From positions 3,415,800-3,479,799 of the forward strand of contig NZ_JEMG01000001.1 of NCBI RefSeq assembly GCF_000600295.1: 64,000 nt of DNA, written 5' to 3'. A program made the translations under genes and the position numbers. Of the stretch, positions 1 through 8,857 are shown piece by piece (positions within the stretch are counted from its first letter, which is position 1; the number at the start of each line of letters is the position of its first letter). The DNA comes from Hylemonella gracilis str. Niagara R. GTDB lineage: Bacteria > Pseudomonadota > Gammaproteobacteria > Burkholderiales > Burkholderiaceae_C. The notes under the pieces were generated by a model. It ran no database searches. It was not told the origin of the DNA and worked only from the letters and a program-made list of their open reading frames with translations.

Positions 1-2
1 CC

Positions 3-887
3 GCCGGCGTGCTGATTGACTGGGACGATTTCGCAGAGTTGTCGGCCAGCGTGCCCCTGCTCACCCGCATCTACCCGAACGGCACGGCCGACGTGAATCA
101 CTTCCAGGCGGCCGGCGGCATGGGGTTCCTGATCCGTGAACTGCTCTCGGCCGGACTGCTGCACCCGGACGTGCGTACCGTGATGGGCCAGGGCTTGGAG
201 GCTTACACCCAGGAGCCCTGGCAAGATGGCGCGGGTCCTTACGCGGCCCTGGCTTGGCGGCCCGTGCCCTCGACTTCGGGAAACACCGACGTGCTGCGCG
301 GCGTGGCCGACCCCTTCAGCGCCGACGGCGGCCTCAAGCTGCTGCAAGGCAATCTGGGCCGCGCGGTGGTCAAGACCTCGGCAGTCAAACCCCAGCACCG
401 CCACGTGCGCGCGCCCGCCGTCGTTGTGGACAGCCAGCAGGAACTGCAGGAGTTGTTCAAACAAGGCCAACTGGAACGCGATTTCGTGGCCGTGGTGCGT
501 TACCAAGGCCCACGCGCCAACGGCATGCCCGAACTGCACAAGCTGACCCCGGCGCTGGGCACGCTGCAGGACAAGGGCTACAAGGTGGCCCTGGTCACCG
601 ATGGTCGCATGTCCGGTGCCTCCGGCAAGGTGCCCGCGGCCATCCATCTCAGCCCCGAGGCGCTGGACGGCGGCATGATCGCGCGCGTGCGCGACGGGGA
701 CATGATCGACCTCGATTGCGAGGCTGGCCGCCTGCTGCTCGAAGTCCCCGAGCAAGAGCTGGCGGCACGCCGGGTGCACGCGCCCGATCTGTCCGCGCAA
801 CACAGCGGCGTGGGCCGCGACCTGTTCGCCCTCTTCCGCCAGCATGCGGGCCGCGCCGAGGCCGGCGCCTCGCCGCTGCTGGGCTGA
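3..887 (+). CDS. edd: Phosphogluconate dehydratase, C-terminal part (cut by window start)
   Basis: This is the last ~295 codons of 6-phosphogluconate dehydratase, which makes 2-keto-3-deoxy-6-phosphogluconate in the Entner-Doudoroff pathway. The frame is open to the left window edge, so the gene starts upstream. Visible IlvD/Edd-family landmarks include the [19 protein letters not shown] stretch near positions 592-654, conserved in these iron-sulfur dehydratases. It is followed by eda on the same strand with an 82-base gap, the usual edd-eda pairing, which separates it from the related ilvD. The N-terminal part with most cluster ligands lies outside the window. Confidence 0.95.
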   Translation, partial: AGVLIDWDDFAELSASVPLLTRIYPNGTADVNHFQAAGGMGFLIRELLSAGLLHPDVRTVMGQGLEAYTQEPWQDGAGPYAALAWRPVPSTSGNTDVLRGVADPFSADGGLKLLQGNLGRAVVKTSAVKPQHRHVRAPAVVVDSQQELQELFKQGQLERDFVAVVRYQGPRANGMPELHKLTPALGTLQDKGYKVALVTDGRMSGASGKVPAAIHLSPEALDGGMIARVRDGDMIDLDCEAGRLLLEVPEQELAARRVHAPDLSAQHSGVGRDLFALFRQHAGRAEAGASPLLG

Positions 888-969
888 GCCCAGGCCGACC
901 GGCTTCCGCCCTGCGCTGGCGATGCGTCGCCATTGCGGTTTTTGTGTTTTGTTATCGTCTCGCTTCACC

Positions 970-1605
970 ATGACCCTGCCCTTGCCCTCCTTTCGTTCCC
1001 GCATCGTTCCCGTGGTCGTCATCACCGACCCGAAACAGGCCGCTCCCCTGGCCGACGCCCTGCTGGAGGGCGGCATCGACGTGATCGAGATCACCCTGCG
1101 CCACCCGGCCGCGCTGGCCGCCATCGAAGCCACCGCGCGCCACGCACCCGGACTCTGCGTGGGTGCGGGCACCGTCATACGCCCCGAGGAAGCACGGCGG
1201 GTCAAGGACGCGGGCGCGCGGTTCGCCCTCTCGCCCGGCATGACGCCCGCCCTGCTGGATGCCGTGCAGGCCGCGCAACTGCCCTTCGTGCCCGGGGTGA
1301 TGACGCCGGGCGAGGTGATGACCGCACGCGACGCGGGTTACGGCCTGGTCAAGCTCTTCCCCGCCGCCCAGGCCGGTGGCCTGGCCATGCTCAAGGCCCT
1401 CGCCGGTCCGCTGCCCGAGATGCGTTTCTGCCCCACGGGCGGCGTCAGCCCCGACAATCTGCAGTCCTTCCTGCAACTGCCCAATGTGGCTCTGGTCGGT
1501 GGCTCCTGGCTCACGCCCGCCGATGTGCTGGCGCGTGGCGACTGGGCCGCCGTCACGCGACTGGCGCGCGAGGCCAGCGCCCAGGCACAGACGGCCGGCG
1601 CCTGA
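970..1605 (+). CDS. eda: KDPG/KHG aldolase
   Basis: 2-keto-3-deoxy-6-phosphogluconate aldolase (211 aa) splits KDPG into pyruvate and glyceraldehyde-3-phosphate, finishing the Entner-Doudoroff pathway begun by edd just upstream. The class I aldolase signature is clear: the GGIDVIEITLRHPAAL segment holds the catalytic Glu, and GYGLVKLFPAAQAGG holds the Schiff-base Lys. The FCPTGGVSPDN phosphate-binding segment follows. The ATG at 970 was chosen because the protein then has the family's usual length. The open frame extends upstream to 844, but that extension is arginine-rich and overlaps edd. Likely cotranscribed with edd. Confidence 0.95.
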   Translation: MTLPLPSFRSRIVPVVVITDPKQAAPLADALLEGGIDVIEITLRHPAALAAIEATARHAPGLCVGAGTVIRPEEARRVKDAGARFALSPGMTPALLDAVQAAQLPFVPGVMTPGEVMTARDAGYGLVKLFPAAQAGGLAMLKALAGPLPEMRFCPTGGVSPDNLQSFLQLPNVALVGGSWLTPADVLARGDWAAVTRLAREASAQAQTAGA

Positions 1606-1633
1606 GGCCGGTCCCCCGCTGCCACTCAGCCGC

Positions 1634-3238
1634 ATGCAGCTCGCCGCTCTCTTGCGCTTGGCCGCGTTCCGGCACTGGCTGCTGGCGGCGTTCATCCTGA
1701 TCGCCCTGCTGCTAGGCGGCGCGGCCATCAGCGCGGTGTTCACGCTGGGCCGGCTGATGAACGAACATGGCGAGGGCGCCTCGCGCGCCCTGCGTCTGAA
1801 CGCCGCCACCCAGACCCTGGCCGCGCACTCGACCGCGATGGAACGCGCCGCGCGGCAATCGCTGATCCTCAACGATCTACCGCTGCGCCAGCGCTACACG
1901 GAAGAGTCCCAGGCCGCCGAGGACACACTCAAGCTGCTGCTGGAAGCGGCGGCGCAGTCCCGCTCGCCCGACGCCGATGCGCTGCAGGACGGCACTGACC
2001 AGGCCTACGGCGCGCTCCTGGCAGCCGCAGGGGAGTGGCGCACCCAGCACGGACGTATCCGCGCGCTGATGGCGCCCAGCCGCGCTCCGTCCTTGCGGCA
2101 GGCCCTGACCCGCGAACGCAACGTGGCACGCGCCTTCCGCGACATGGACCTGCTGACCCAGCAGCTCGGCCGCAGCGTGCAACAACTGATCACGCAAAAC
2201 GCCGAGGCCCTGCGTGAGCGGCTGGCGCGCAGCCAGCGCAACCTAAGTGCCCTGGTCAGCGTGGCCGTGGGCCTGGCCCTGGCCCTGGCCGTGGGCCTGG
2301 GTCTGTGGCTGGCCCGGCCGCTACGACAGATCGAGCGCGCCATCGTGGGACTGGGGGAAAACCGGCTCGACCAGCCCATCACCATCCGCGGCCCGAGCGA
2401 CGTGCGTCAATTGGGCCTGCAACTGGACTGGTTGCGCCTGCGGCTGATGGAACTCGACGCCGACAAGGCGCGTTTCTTGCGCCATGTCTCGCACGAACTC
2501 AAGACGCCGCTGGCCGCGCTGCGCGAAGGCGTGGCCCTGCTCGAAGACGGGGTGACCGGCCCGCTCAACGAGCGCCAGCAGGAAGTGGCGCGCATCCTGC
2601 ACCAAAACGCGCAGACCTTGCAGCAGCGCATCGAAGCGCTGCTGCGCTTCAATGCGGCAGCCTTCGAGGCCCGGCAGCTCAAGCGCCGCCCGGTGGACCT
2701 GCACGCGCTGGTCAGCGCGCAGATCGAGGCGCAACGCCTGCAGTGGCGCGGCCGCAGCCTGGTGGTACGGGTGCGCATGGGCCCCCCCTTGGAATCCTCG
2801 GACGGCTCACGGACCGCGAGCACCACCTTGCCGACGCTGCAGCTGGACGAGGAAAAAATCGCCATCGCCATCGCCAACCTGCTGTCCAACGCCATCCGCT
2901 TCTCGCCCCCGGGCGGGGTCATCGACTTCAGTTTCCATCTGCGCCCGGGCTGGGTGCTGCTGGACATCGGTGACCAGGGCCCTGGCATTGCCGAAGTGGA
3001 CCGCACGCGCATTTTCGAACCCTTCTACCGGGGCCAACGGCAGCCCGAGCAGCAAGCAGCGCACGCCTTGCACGGCAGCGGCATCGGCCTGTCCATCGTG
3101 CGGGAGTACATCGAAGCCCATGGCGGTCGCATCAAATTGCTGGATGATGCGGCCCTGGACGACGATGCCCCCGGGTCCGACGCGCAGGCTGTTGGCGCCT
3201 GCTTCCGCATCGAGTTACCACATGAGCGCGCCATGTGA
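1634..3238 (+). CDS. glrK: Sensor histidine kinase, GlrK/QseE type
   Basis: Membrane sensor kinase of 534 aa. A hydrophobic segment at about residues 15-37 starts a periplasmic helical region, and a second one at about 208-230 leads into a HAMP domain. Then come the H box FLRHVSHELKTPL with phospho-acceptor His287, the N box NLLSNAIRFSP, the G1 box DIGDQGPGI and the G2 box GSGIGLS. The kinase is complete. Assignment to GlrK rests on its neighbour, a QseG-type lipoprotein, and on glrR, which in enterobacteria form glrK-qseG-glrR. Here glrR lies more than 9 kb away, beyond an inserted cassette. It starts 28 bases after eda. An upstream frame extension to 1376 overlaps eda and is rejected. Confidence 0.88.
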   Translation: MQLAALLRLAAFRHWLLAAFILIALLLGGAAISAVFTLGRLMNEHGEGASRALRLNAATQTLAAHSTAMERAARQSLILNDLPLRQRYTEESQAAEDTLKLLLEAAAQSRSPDADALQDGTDQAYGALLAAAGEWRTQHGRIRALMAPSRAPSLRQALTRERNVARAFRDMDLLTQQLGRSVQQLITQNAEALRERLARSQRNLSALVSVAVGLALALAVGLGLWLARPLRQIERAIVGLGENRLDQPITIRGPSDVRQLGLQLDWLRLRLMELDADKARFLRHVSHELKTPLAALREGVALLEDGVTGPLNERQQEVARILHQNAQTLQQRIEALLRFNAAAFEARQLKRRPVDLHALVSAQIEAQRLQWRGRSLVVRVRMGPPLESSDGSRTASTTLPTLQLDEEKIAIAIANLLSNAIRFSPPGGVIDFSFHLRPGWVLLDIGDQGPGIAEVDRTRIFEPFYRGQRQPEQQAAHALHGSGIGLSIVREYIEAHGGRIKLLDDAALDDDAPGSDAQAVGACFRIELPHERAM

Positions 3239-3287
3239 CGACAGGCGACGGATCACGCGCTCGCGAATTGCCTCACGACTTTCCCCA

Positions 3288-4100
3288 ATGACCTTGCTCT
3301 TGCACTCGTCGCATGACTCGGACCCGCGCTGCCTTTGGGCGGCGCGCGCCCGCGTGACTGGCTGGCTGGTGGCGGGCCTGGTCCTCGCGCAGCTGAGCGG
3401 CTGTGCGGCGCGGCTCTGGCCACCTTCGGACTGGACGCTGTCGGTCGACCTGCCTTTCAAGCAAGCAGCGGCGGTTCCGCCACCCGCGGACCCTCCTCCG
3501 GAACCAGCTGCCATCGCGCCGTGGCCGCTGAAGGAACCCAGCAACGCCCGCGAGGCTCTGGCCTATGTCGAGGCCTTGTGTGCGCTGCGGCCGGCCGAAC
3601 TGGCCGGCGAGATCGAACGCCTGGAAACCCTCCAGACCCAGAGCGGGCACACCCCTTTGCGCTCCCAGCAACTGGCCTTCGCGCGACAACTGGCACAACT
3701 CTACGCTGAGCAGGATCGACTGCAGGAATCCAACGAGCGCTTGGCGCAACAGCTGCAAGAGCGCCAGCGCCAGATCGAGCAATTGAACGGTCAGATTGAG
3801 GCCATGCGCGCCGTCGAGTACAGCCTGCCCGCAGCCAGTACTTCGCCCGTGCCCACGCCGGTCCCCACCACCAGCCCTGTGGCGCCCTTGCCCGCCACGA
3901 CGGGTGCGCCGGGCACAGCGCCCCCTCCCGCGTCCTGGCCCAAAGCCAGTGCCCCCCCGCGCCCCGCGGCCTCGCCTGGCAAAGCGCCGACGTCAGGCAA
4001 CGGCAACCGGGGCCATGGCGACACGACGGACCGGAGCACCAACGAGGAAGGGCCGGCCACCAACATGGTCGAAGAAGCGCCCACCAACCCCAAGCGCTGA
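3288..4100 (+). CDS. qseG: QseG-like lipoprotein, copy 1 (left of the cassette)
   Basis: Predicted lipoprotein of 270 aa. A hydrophobic signal ends in the lipobox LSGC with the lipidated Cys at residue 39, followed by the AARLWPPSDWTLSVDLPF block. The middle is helical with coiled-coil character (QERQRQIEQLNGQIEAMRAVE). The last ~90 residues are rich in Pro, Ala and Thr. In enterobacteria QseG is an outer-membrane lipoprotein that stimulates the kinase GlrK. A second, diverged copy lies at 12268-12906. The ATG at 3288 was chosen because it aligns with the start of that copy (MTLLLH against MTFAFH), and in both the Cys is residue 39. An in-frame ATG at 3222, overlapping glrK, is possible. Confidence 0.8.
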   Translation: MTLLLHSSHDSDPRCLWAARARVTGWLVAGLVLAQLSGCAARLWPPSDWTLSVDLPFKQAAAVPPPADPPPEPAAIAPWPLKEPSNAREALAYVEALCALRPAELAGEIERLETLQTQSGHTPLRSQQLAFARQLAQLYAEQDRLQESNERLAQQLQERQRQIEQLNGQIEAMRAVEYSLPAASTSPVPTPVPTTSPVAPLPATTGAPGTAPPPASWPKASAPPRPAASPGKAPTSGNGNRGHGDTTDRSTNEEGPATNMVEEAPTNPKR

Positions 4101-4129
4101 CGGGCGGCGTTCCAGCGTCGTTCGCCCCC

Positions 4130-5593
4130 TTAAACCGGGCGGGTGTTGTCGACCAGGCTCAAGAAGTCGTAGTCTGTCTGGATGAAGTACTGCAGGTCGA
4201 AGTCCTCGTGCGTGACCACGATGAGGATCGCAGCCTTGCGCTTCAAGTACTCGGCGATGGCCTTCATGACCAGGGCACGGGTCTCGAAGTCGATGTGGGC
4301 AAAGGGCTCATCCAACAGAATCACATCGGGCTCGGCAGCCAGGGCACGGACGATGTCCATGCGCTTCATCTCGCCAGAACTGAGCGATCGGGGCAGGTTG
4401 TCCAGGAGCACGCGGCGCAACTGGATCTTGTCCATCAAGGCCTGCACCCGGTCCTCGGCGTAGAGGGCTGGATCACCATAGACCTTGCCGATCTCCTTGA
4501 GGGAATCCTTCACCTTCAGATCAGGGAAGAACGAGAACCGGGAGTCCTGCTGAACGATGGCGATCTTGCGCCGGTAGGGCTTGAAGGCTTCGGGGTCACC
4601 GCCGCGCTCGTGGGGTTTCAAGGCGACCAGATCCTGGCCACCGAGGTCGATGGTTCCGCTGGTACCGTCCAAGAGCCGCAGGATGGCCTTGATCATGGTC
4701 GTCTTGCCGCAGCCCGAGGGGCCGGTGACGCCATAGATGTGGGAGCGGCGGAAGGTCACGTTCAGGTGCTTGTAGGCCCAGCTCGGACGGTCGCCGAAAA
4801 CCCCACGGACCATGTAGTGCTGGCTGACATCCCTCAGGTCCAGACCTGCGGCGCCGGTGCCATCGTCCTTCTCCTTGTCGATCACGACGTCGTCGGGCAG
4901 TTTGTCCAGCGAGATGAGCTTCTGGTTCTCGAGGCGCAGGATGACATCGAGATGCAGGGCCCGAACGAAGTCGAGGTCATGGCTGGCCATCAGGATGGTC
5001 TTGCCCTTGCCCAGGATCTCGTCGTTGAGGAAGGTGATGAAGCGCTTGCGCAATTGCCGGTCAAGGTTGACGGTGGGCTCGTCCAGCAGCACCAGATCGG
5101 CCTTGCGCGAGAGCAGGATCATCAAGGTGATGCGCTGGAGCTCACCACCGGAGACTTCGTCGGGATACTGCTTGGCGTAGCGGGTGAAGTCGAGGTTGAA
5201 GTATTCCTTGAGCCGCCGTTCGACCAGATCCCGGGCCTCGGGGCAGATGATCTTGAGGTTCTGCTCCAGCGACAGGGCTGGATTCATGGCTTGGGCCGTC
5301 TCGGCCGGCACGAAGGTCAGACCGACGTGGAGGATGCTGCGCCAGGTCTCGAGGCTGGTCTTCTTGCCGCCGACATAGGCATCGATGCCATGGAGTTTCA
5401 TTCCGCCAGCCATGGCAAACGGCCCATAGAGGAGCCCTGCCAAGGTCTTGAGGAAAACCGACTTGCCTGAACCCGTGGTGCCGGTGATCACCGTCGAGGT
5501 ACCGGGGACGGGCTCAAATCTATCGATGTCGAACAGCAGCCGGTCCTTGAGGTGGACCGTGAAATTGTTGACGAGGACGGGGGAAGCGTTCAT
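4130..5593 (-). CDS. ABC transporter ATP-binding protein with two fused ATPase domains
   Basis: Protein of 487 aa with two complete ABC ATPase modules, like a DppD-DppF fusion. Module 1 has Walker A GTTGSGKS, signature SGGELQR and Walker B LVLLDEPTVN. Module 2 has Walker A GPSGCGKT, signature LSSGEMKR and Walker B VILLDEPFAH. It should energise the two permeases encoded just upstream, and its ATG overlaps the preceding stop by 4 bases. It is the last gene of the six-gene minus-strand cassette. Cytoplasmic. By hand count a 60-base line inside it (4981-5040) is 58% GC, against 70% for a line in glrR (13021-13080), in keeping with a foreign origin. The substrate is unknown. Confidence 0.88.
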   Translation of the reverse strand: MNASPVLVNNFTVHLKDRLLFDIDRFEPVPGTSTVITGTTGSGKSVFLKTLAGLLYGPFAMAGGMKLHGIDAYVGGKKTSLETWRSILHVGLTFVPAETAQAMNPALSLEQNLKIICPEARDLVERRLKEYFNLDFTRYAKQYPDEVSGGELQRITLMILLSRKADLVLLDEPTVNLDRQLRKRFITFLNDEILGKGKTILMASHDLDFVRALHLDVILRLENQKLISLDKLPDDVVIDKEKDDGTGAAGLDLRDVSQHYMVRGVFGDRPSWAYKHLNVTFRRSHIYGVTGPSGCGKTTMIKAILRLLDGTSGTIDLGGQDLVALKPHERGGDPEAFKPYRRKIAIVQQDSRFSFFPDLKVKDSLKEIGKVYGDPALYAEDRVQALMDKIQLRRVLLDNLPRSLSSGEMKRMDIVRALAAEPDVILLDEPFAHIDFETRALVMKAIAEYLKRKAAILIVVTHEDFDLQYFIQTDYDFLSLVDNTRPV

Positions 5594-6396
5594 GTGTGCT
5601 GCTCCTTTTGCTTGTCTTGTCCCAAAAGAAGCAGGAACGCGAAACTCACCATGACCAACAGAATGACCGGAAGCCAGAACATCACCCGAGAACCGTCAAT
5701 GTCCCGCAGCAGGACCATGCGCCAGGCAGCGATCAGGCCGCCGGGACTGGTGTGGGCCGGTGTACCGTTGGCACCCATGCCCACCTGGATGATGAAGCTG
5801 AATGAGCAATCCAGCACCAGGGTCTTGAGCAGAATCACGGCGGCGGTGCGGCGCAGCACGTCGCGCATGTCCTTCGAATTCAACAGGACGGCCAGAATCC
5901 GCCCCCGGGTGAAGCCGTAGGACCGCAGCGACACGGAGTACTTGCGGTGATAGAGCTCACCCAGCGGCAAGGCCACGCCGCGGACCGCTTCGGGCAGGGT
6001 CGTCAGGGTGGCGGCGAAGATGAAGACGCTCAAGGACAAAATGGTCGAAGTCGACGCCGAATTGCTGGCCAGGGCCACGGCCACGGGGGCGTAGCAGAAC
6101 AGGGCCACCAGGATGGCGGGGATCGACTCGACCGCGTCGAGCACCGCGGCGGTGGTCTTGCCCACCACGGGCCACAGGATCGAGCAGTAACCCAGGACCA
6201 CGGTCACGGCACCGGCCACAAAAACAGTGAAGGCCAGGGTGATGGACAACTGGCGAAAACTGGTCACCAGGCTGTGCCAATAGGCCGCCGGCAGACCGAC
6301 GGACCACTCCCCTGCACCGGGAACCCAGGCAAACAGGAAGGGCGTGAGCATGACCACCACGGCGGCCATGCCCAGAATCTCAAAGAGCTTTTTCAT
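5590..6396 (-). CDS. ABC transporter permease (family-5 type), second subunit
   Basis: Integral membrane protein of 268 aa with about six hydrophobic segments. An EAA-like loop is visible around SLRSYGFTRGRILAVLLNSKDMRDVLRRTAA. This matches permeases that partner family-5 (peptide, nickel or sugar) binding proteins, of the DppC type. The ATG at 6396 gives a typical MKKLFEI start; an in-frame ATG 21 bases further upstream is less likely. The start overlaps the end of the first permease by 17 bases, and the stop overlaps the ATPase start, so translation is probably coupled. Transported substrate cannot be told from the sequence. Confidence 0.82.
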   Translation of the reverse strand: MKKLFEILGMAAVVVMLTPFLFAWVPGAGEWSVGLPAAYWHSLVTSFRQLSITLAFTVFVAGAVTVVLGYCSILWPVVGKTTAAVLDAVESIPAILVALFCYAPVAVALASNSASTSTILSLSVFIFAATLTTLPEAVRGVALPLGELYHRKYSVSLRSYGFTRGRILAVLLNSKDMRDVLRRTAAVILLKTLVLDCSFSFIIQVGMGANGTPAHTSPGGLIAAWRMVLLRDIDGSRVMFWLPVILLVMVSFAFLLLLGQDKQKEQHT

Positions 6397-7264
6397 ACCA
6401 CCGCGGATACAGGGCAAAGAGGGCCGACTTGACCAAGAAGGTCACCAGCGCGTTGACGGCCAGAAGGACGAACACCGCAGCGATCAGGGTATCGGTTTGC
6501 ATGTTGACCAGGGCGTCCAGCAACGTGCTGCCCAGCCCCGGGAAATTGAAGACCATCTCGGCGATGGTGACGCCGCCGATGATGGCCGGGACTTTTCCGG
6601 CCACGTAGGGGATGAACCGGGGTGCCGCCGAGTTCAGGAGATAGCCGGTCACCGTCCCCGGCAGCGGCAGGACCCGGCCGACCGCCGGCCCCAGGGTGCT
6701 GAACACCAGGGTGTGGGTCGTGTCGATCTGGCGCTTCATGTCGAGGGTCAAGAACCGGGCAGCGTCCCAGCCCAGACCGCCAAGAACCACCACCACCAGG
6801 GCAATGAGCATGGGGGAGGGATTCATCCCGGAGGCGCCATACAACAGCCAGAACCCGACGAAGAGCGGAACCGCCGACAAGAGCGAGGCGAGCAGGCCGC
6901 CCACGGCACCCAGCCCGACAGCCTTGCGCCCTCCCTGCACGGTACGCAGGTAGGTCGACGAGGCCGAGGTTGAGGCGCCCACCAGGGCGATGACCACCAG
7001 GAACAGCAACGAGACCAAGGCCAAGGGGAACGTGATGGCCGCGCCCGAGCTGATGATCTCCCCGGCACTGAACCCCGCCGTTTCGAGCGAGAAATCAGGA
7101 TTCAGAGTGACCATGGACCAGAAGGCCCCAAAGGTCTTGAGGTACAGGTCCGCCGAGGCACCGACGGAGGCAAGGTAAAGGCCCACCAAGGCCAGGGTTC
7201 CGACCAGGGTGAAGACCACCCCGCGCAACCCCAGCTCGAGGGCCAGAAAGCGCAGGAACCTCAT
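6380..7264 (-). CDS. ABC transporter permease (family-5 type), first subunit
   Basis: Integral membrane permease of 294 aa with about six transmembrane segments, of the DppB/OppB type by position and pairing. The cytoplasmic loop region TLGPAVGRVLPLPGTVTGYL and the following YVAGKVPAIIGGVTIAEMVFNFPGLG stretch resemble the conserved C-terminal half of these permeases (ending in E-x-x-F-x-x-P-G-L-G). The ATG at 7264 overlaps the stop of the binding-protein gene as ATGA, which decides the start over an ATG 9 bases upstream. Second-to-last membrane component of the cassette. Confidence 0.85.
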   Translation of the reverse strand: MRFLRFLALELGLRGVVFTLVGTLALVGLYLASVGASADLYLKTFGAFWSMVTLNPDFSLETAGFSAGEIISSGAAITFPLALVSLLFLVVIALVGASTSASSTYLRTVQGGRKAVGLGAVGGLLASLLSAVPLFVGFWLLYGASGMNPSPMLIALVVVVLGGLGWDAARFLTLDMKRQIDTTHTLVFSTLGPAVGRVLPLPGTVTGYLLNSAAPRFIPYVAGKVPAIIGGVTIAEMVFNFPGLGSTLLDALVNMQTDTLIAAVFVLLAVNALVTFLVKSALFALYPRWYEKAL

Positions 7265-8856
7265 TGGGCCCAAGCCTCGACCGAGAGGAAGGGATTGTCC
7301 GAGGCGATGACAATGTTATTGATGGCCCGGGAATAGACGTCCTTCTTGAGGCTGACCAGGGGCACCGAGGGTTGCAGAGTGCCGATCTTGGTCTGCAGGT
7401 CACGCGTGACCTTGATCCAGTCGGTGGCCACCACGGTGTTGTCCCAGGTCTGGAACAGGGCGTCCAGGCTCGGGTCGGCGACGCCGGTCACGTTCAAGGG
7501 ACCATTGCTCCGGTACCACTTGCCCATGTCGGAGTAGAGGTTGTCAAAGCCCTCGGCGTAGACCAGAGCCAAGTCATACTTCTTTTCATTGAAGACCAGG
7601 CGGTTGAACACCTGGTCGCCAGTGCGCTTGGCCTCGACGGTCAAGCCGATCTTGGCGTACTGGGCCACCAAGCTGTCGGCCATCTTCTGCCCCAGATCCC
7701 CCAGGGAGTCGGGGAACAGCAGCACGGCGGTCCGGCCCTTGAGACCCGACTTCTCGGCCAAGGAGACCGCCGTGGCGGCATCGTAGGGATGGGTGGCCCC
7801 GAAAGGAGGCACGTTGTACTCGGCGAAGTTGCGGCTGAACAGGTCGGAAGGGAAAGCTCCGTCATTGACGATGGTCAGATCGTCGCGGTCGGTGACCCCG
7901 GGAACCAGGGCCTTGCGGTCCACGGCGGCCGAGAGGGCGTAGCGGGCCGTGGCCGAGGCGAAGGCGGGGTTCTTGCTGTTGATCGCGACCTGATAGAAGG
8001 CGTATGGCATGAAGGAGCTGAACTGGACGCCGCCCATCTTCTCGACCATGGGCCGGTCGGCCGGCGAAGTCTCGAGGATCAGGTTGATGCGGGCCTCACG
8101 GAACTCATTGAGCCGGATCACGGGGTCAAGCACCCTGCGCAGGACCAGGCTCGACGTGGCCGGGGGGTGACGCAGATAACTCGGGTTGGCCTTGAAGGTC
8201 ACCCACTTGCCGATTTCCCAGGTGTCAAAGACGAAGGGACCGGTGCCCACGGGCGCGGTCGCGAAGGCCCGCTCCTTCTCGCCGGCACGAAGATTGGTCG
8301 ACAGTTTGTTGCCCTTGTAGTTCTCGGGGATGATCTTGAAGGTCAACACCGGGATGGCCCGGAACTCAGGGATGGGCTTGCGGAACTCGATGATGACGGT
8401 CTTGGCGTCCTGCGCCTTGACCGACGAAATGAAGGAGTTCAGGTAGTCCCGCTTGGGCGACTTGTTCTCGGGCGCCATGTAAGCGGCGAAGGAGTACGCG
8501 ACGTCGGCGGCGGTGACGGGGGTGCCGTCGTGCCACTTCACGTCCTTGAGGACCGCCGTGTAGGTGGTCTTGGTGGCCGGGTCCTGGCTGATGGAGTCGG
8601 CCAGCGCCAGCTCGGCATTGAGCTTGCCCGAGGCGGCATCGACCTCGAAGTTAGCCAATCCGTCGAACACCAGTTCATTGGCGTTCATGCCCTGCAAGTT
8701 CTGCTCCAGCACGGGGTTCAGGGAGTCAGGAAGGTTCGAGATACCCACCACGAGGCCCTCGGGCTCCCGCTGCCAGAACATGAACACAGCGGCGGTGGCC
8801 GCCAAAACCAGGGCCGCGATGGACCCCACGATGATCGCATTCTTTTTCTGAGCCAT
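7261..8856 (-). CDS. Extracellular solute-binding protein, family 5, membrane-anchored
   Basis: Solute-binding protein of 531 aa. An uncleaved-looking hydrophobic anchor lies at residues 8-27 (no Cys lipobox). It is followed by the family-5 fold: SLNPVLEQNLQGMNANELVFDGL near the N-terminus, VKWHDGTPVTAADVAYSF at ~110-127, and VGTGPFVFDTWEIGKW in the middle. Family members bring oligopeptides, nickel, opines or sugars to ABC importers. The ligand here is not predictable. The gene sits one base after the stop of the lipoprotein gene and overlaps the first permease gene, so it is firmly part of one operon. Membrane anchoring is unusual for a Gram-negative periplasmic binding protein. Confidence 0.88.
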   Translation of the reverse strand: MAQKKNAIIVGSIAALVLAATAAVFMFWQREPEGLVVGISNLPDSLNPVLEQNLQGMNANELVFDGLANFEVDAASGKLNAELALADSISQDPATKTTYTAVLKDVKWHDGTPVTAADVAYSFAAYMAPENKSPKRDYLNSFISSVKAQDAKTVIIEFRKPIPEFRAIPVLTFKIIPENYKGNKLSTNLRAGEKERAFATAPVGTGPFVFDTWEIGKWVTFKANPSYLRHPPATSSLVLRRVLDPVIRLNEFREARINLILETSPADRPMVEKMGGVQFSSFMPYAFYQVAINSKNPAFASATARYALSAAVDRKALVPGVTDRDDLTIVNDGAFPSDLFSRNFAEYNVPPFGATHPYDAATAVSLAEKSGLKGRTAVLLFPDSLGDLGQKMADSLVAQYAKIGLTVEAKRTGDQVFNRLVFNEKKYDLALVYAEGFDNLYSDMGKWYRSNGPLNVTGVADPSLDALFQTWDNTVVATDWIKVTRDLQTKIGTLQPSVPLVSLKKDVYSRAINNIVIASDNPFLSVEAWAQ

Positions 8857-8857
8857 A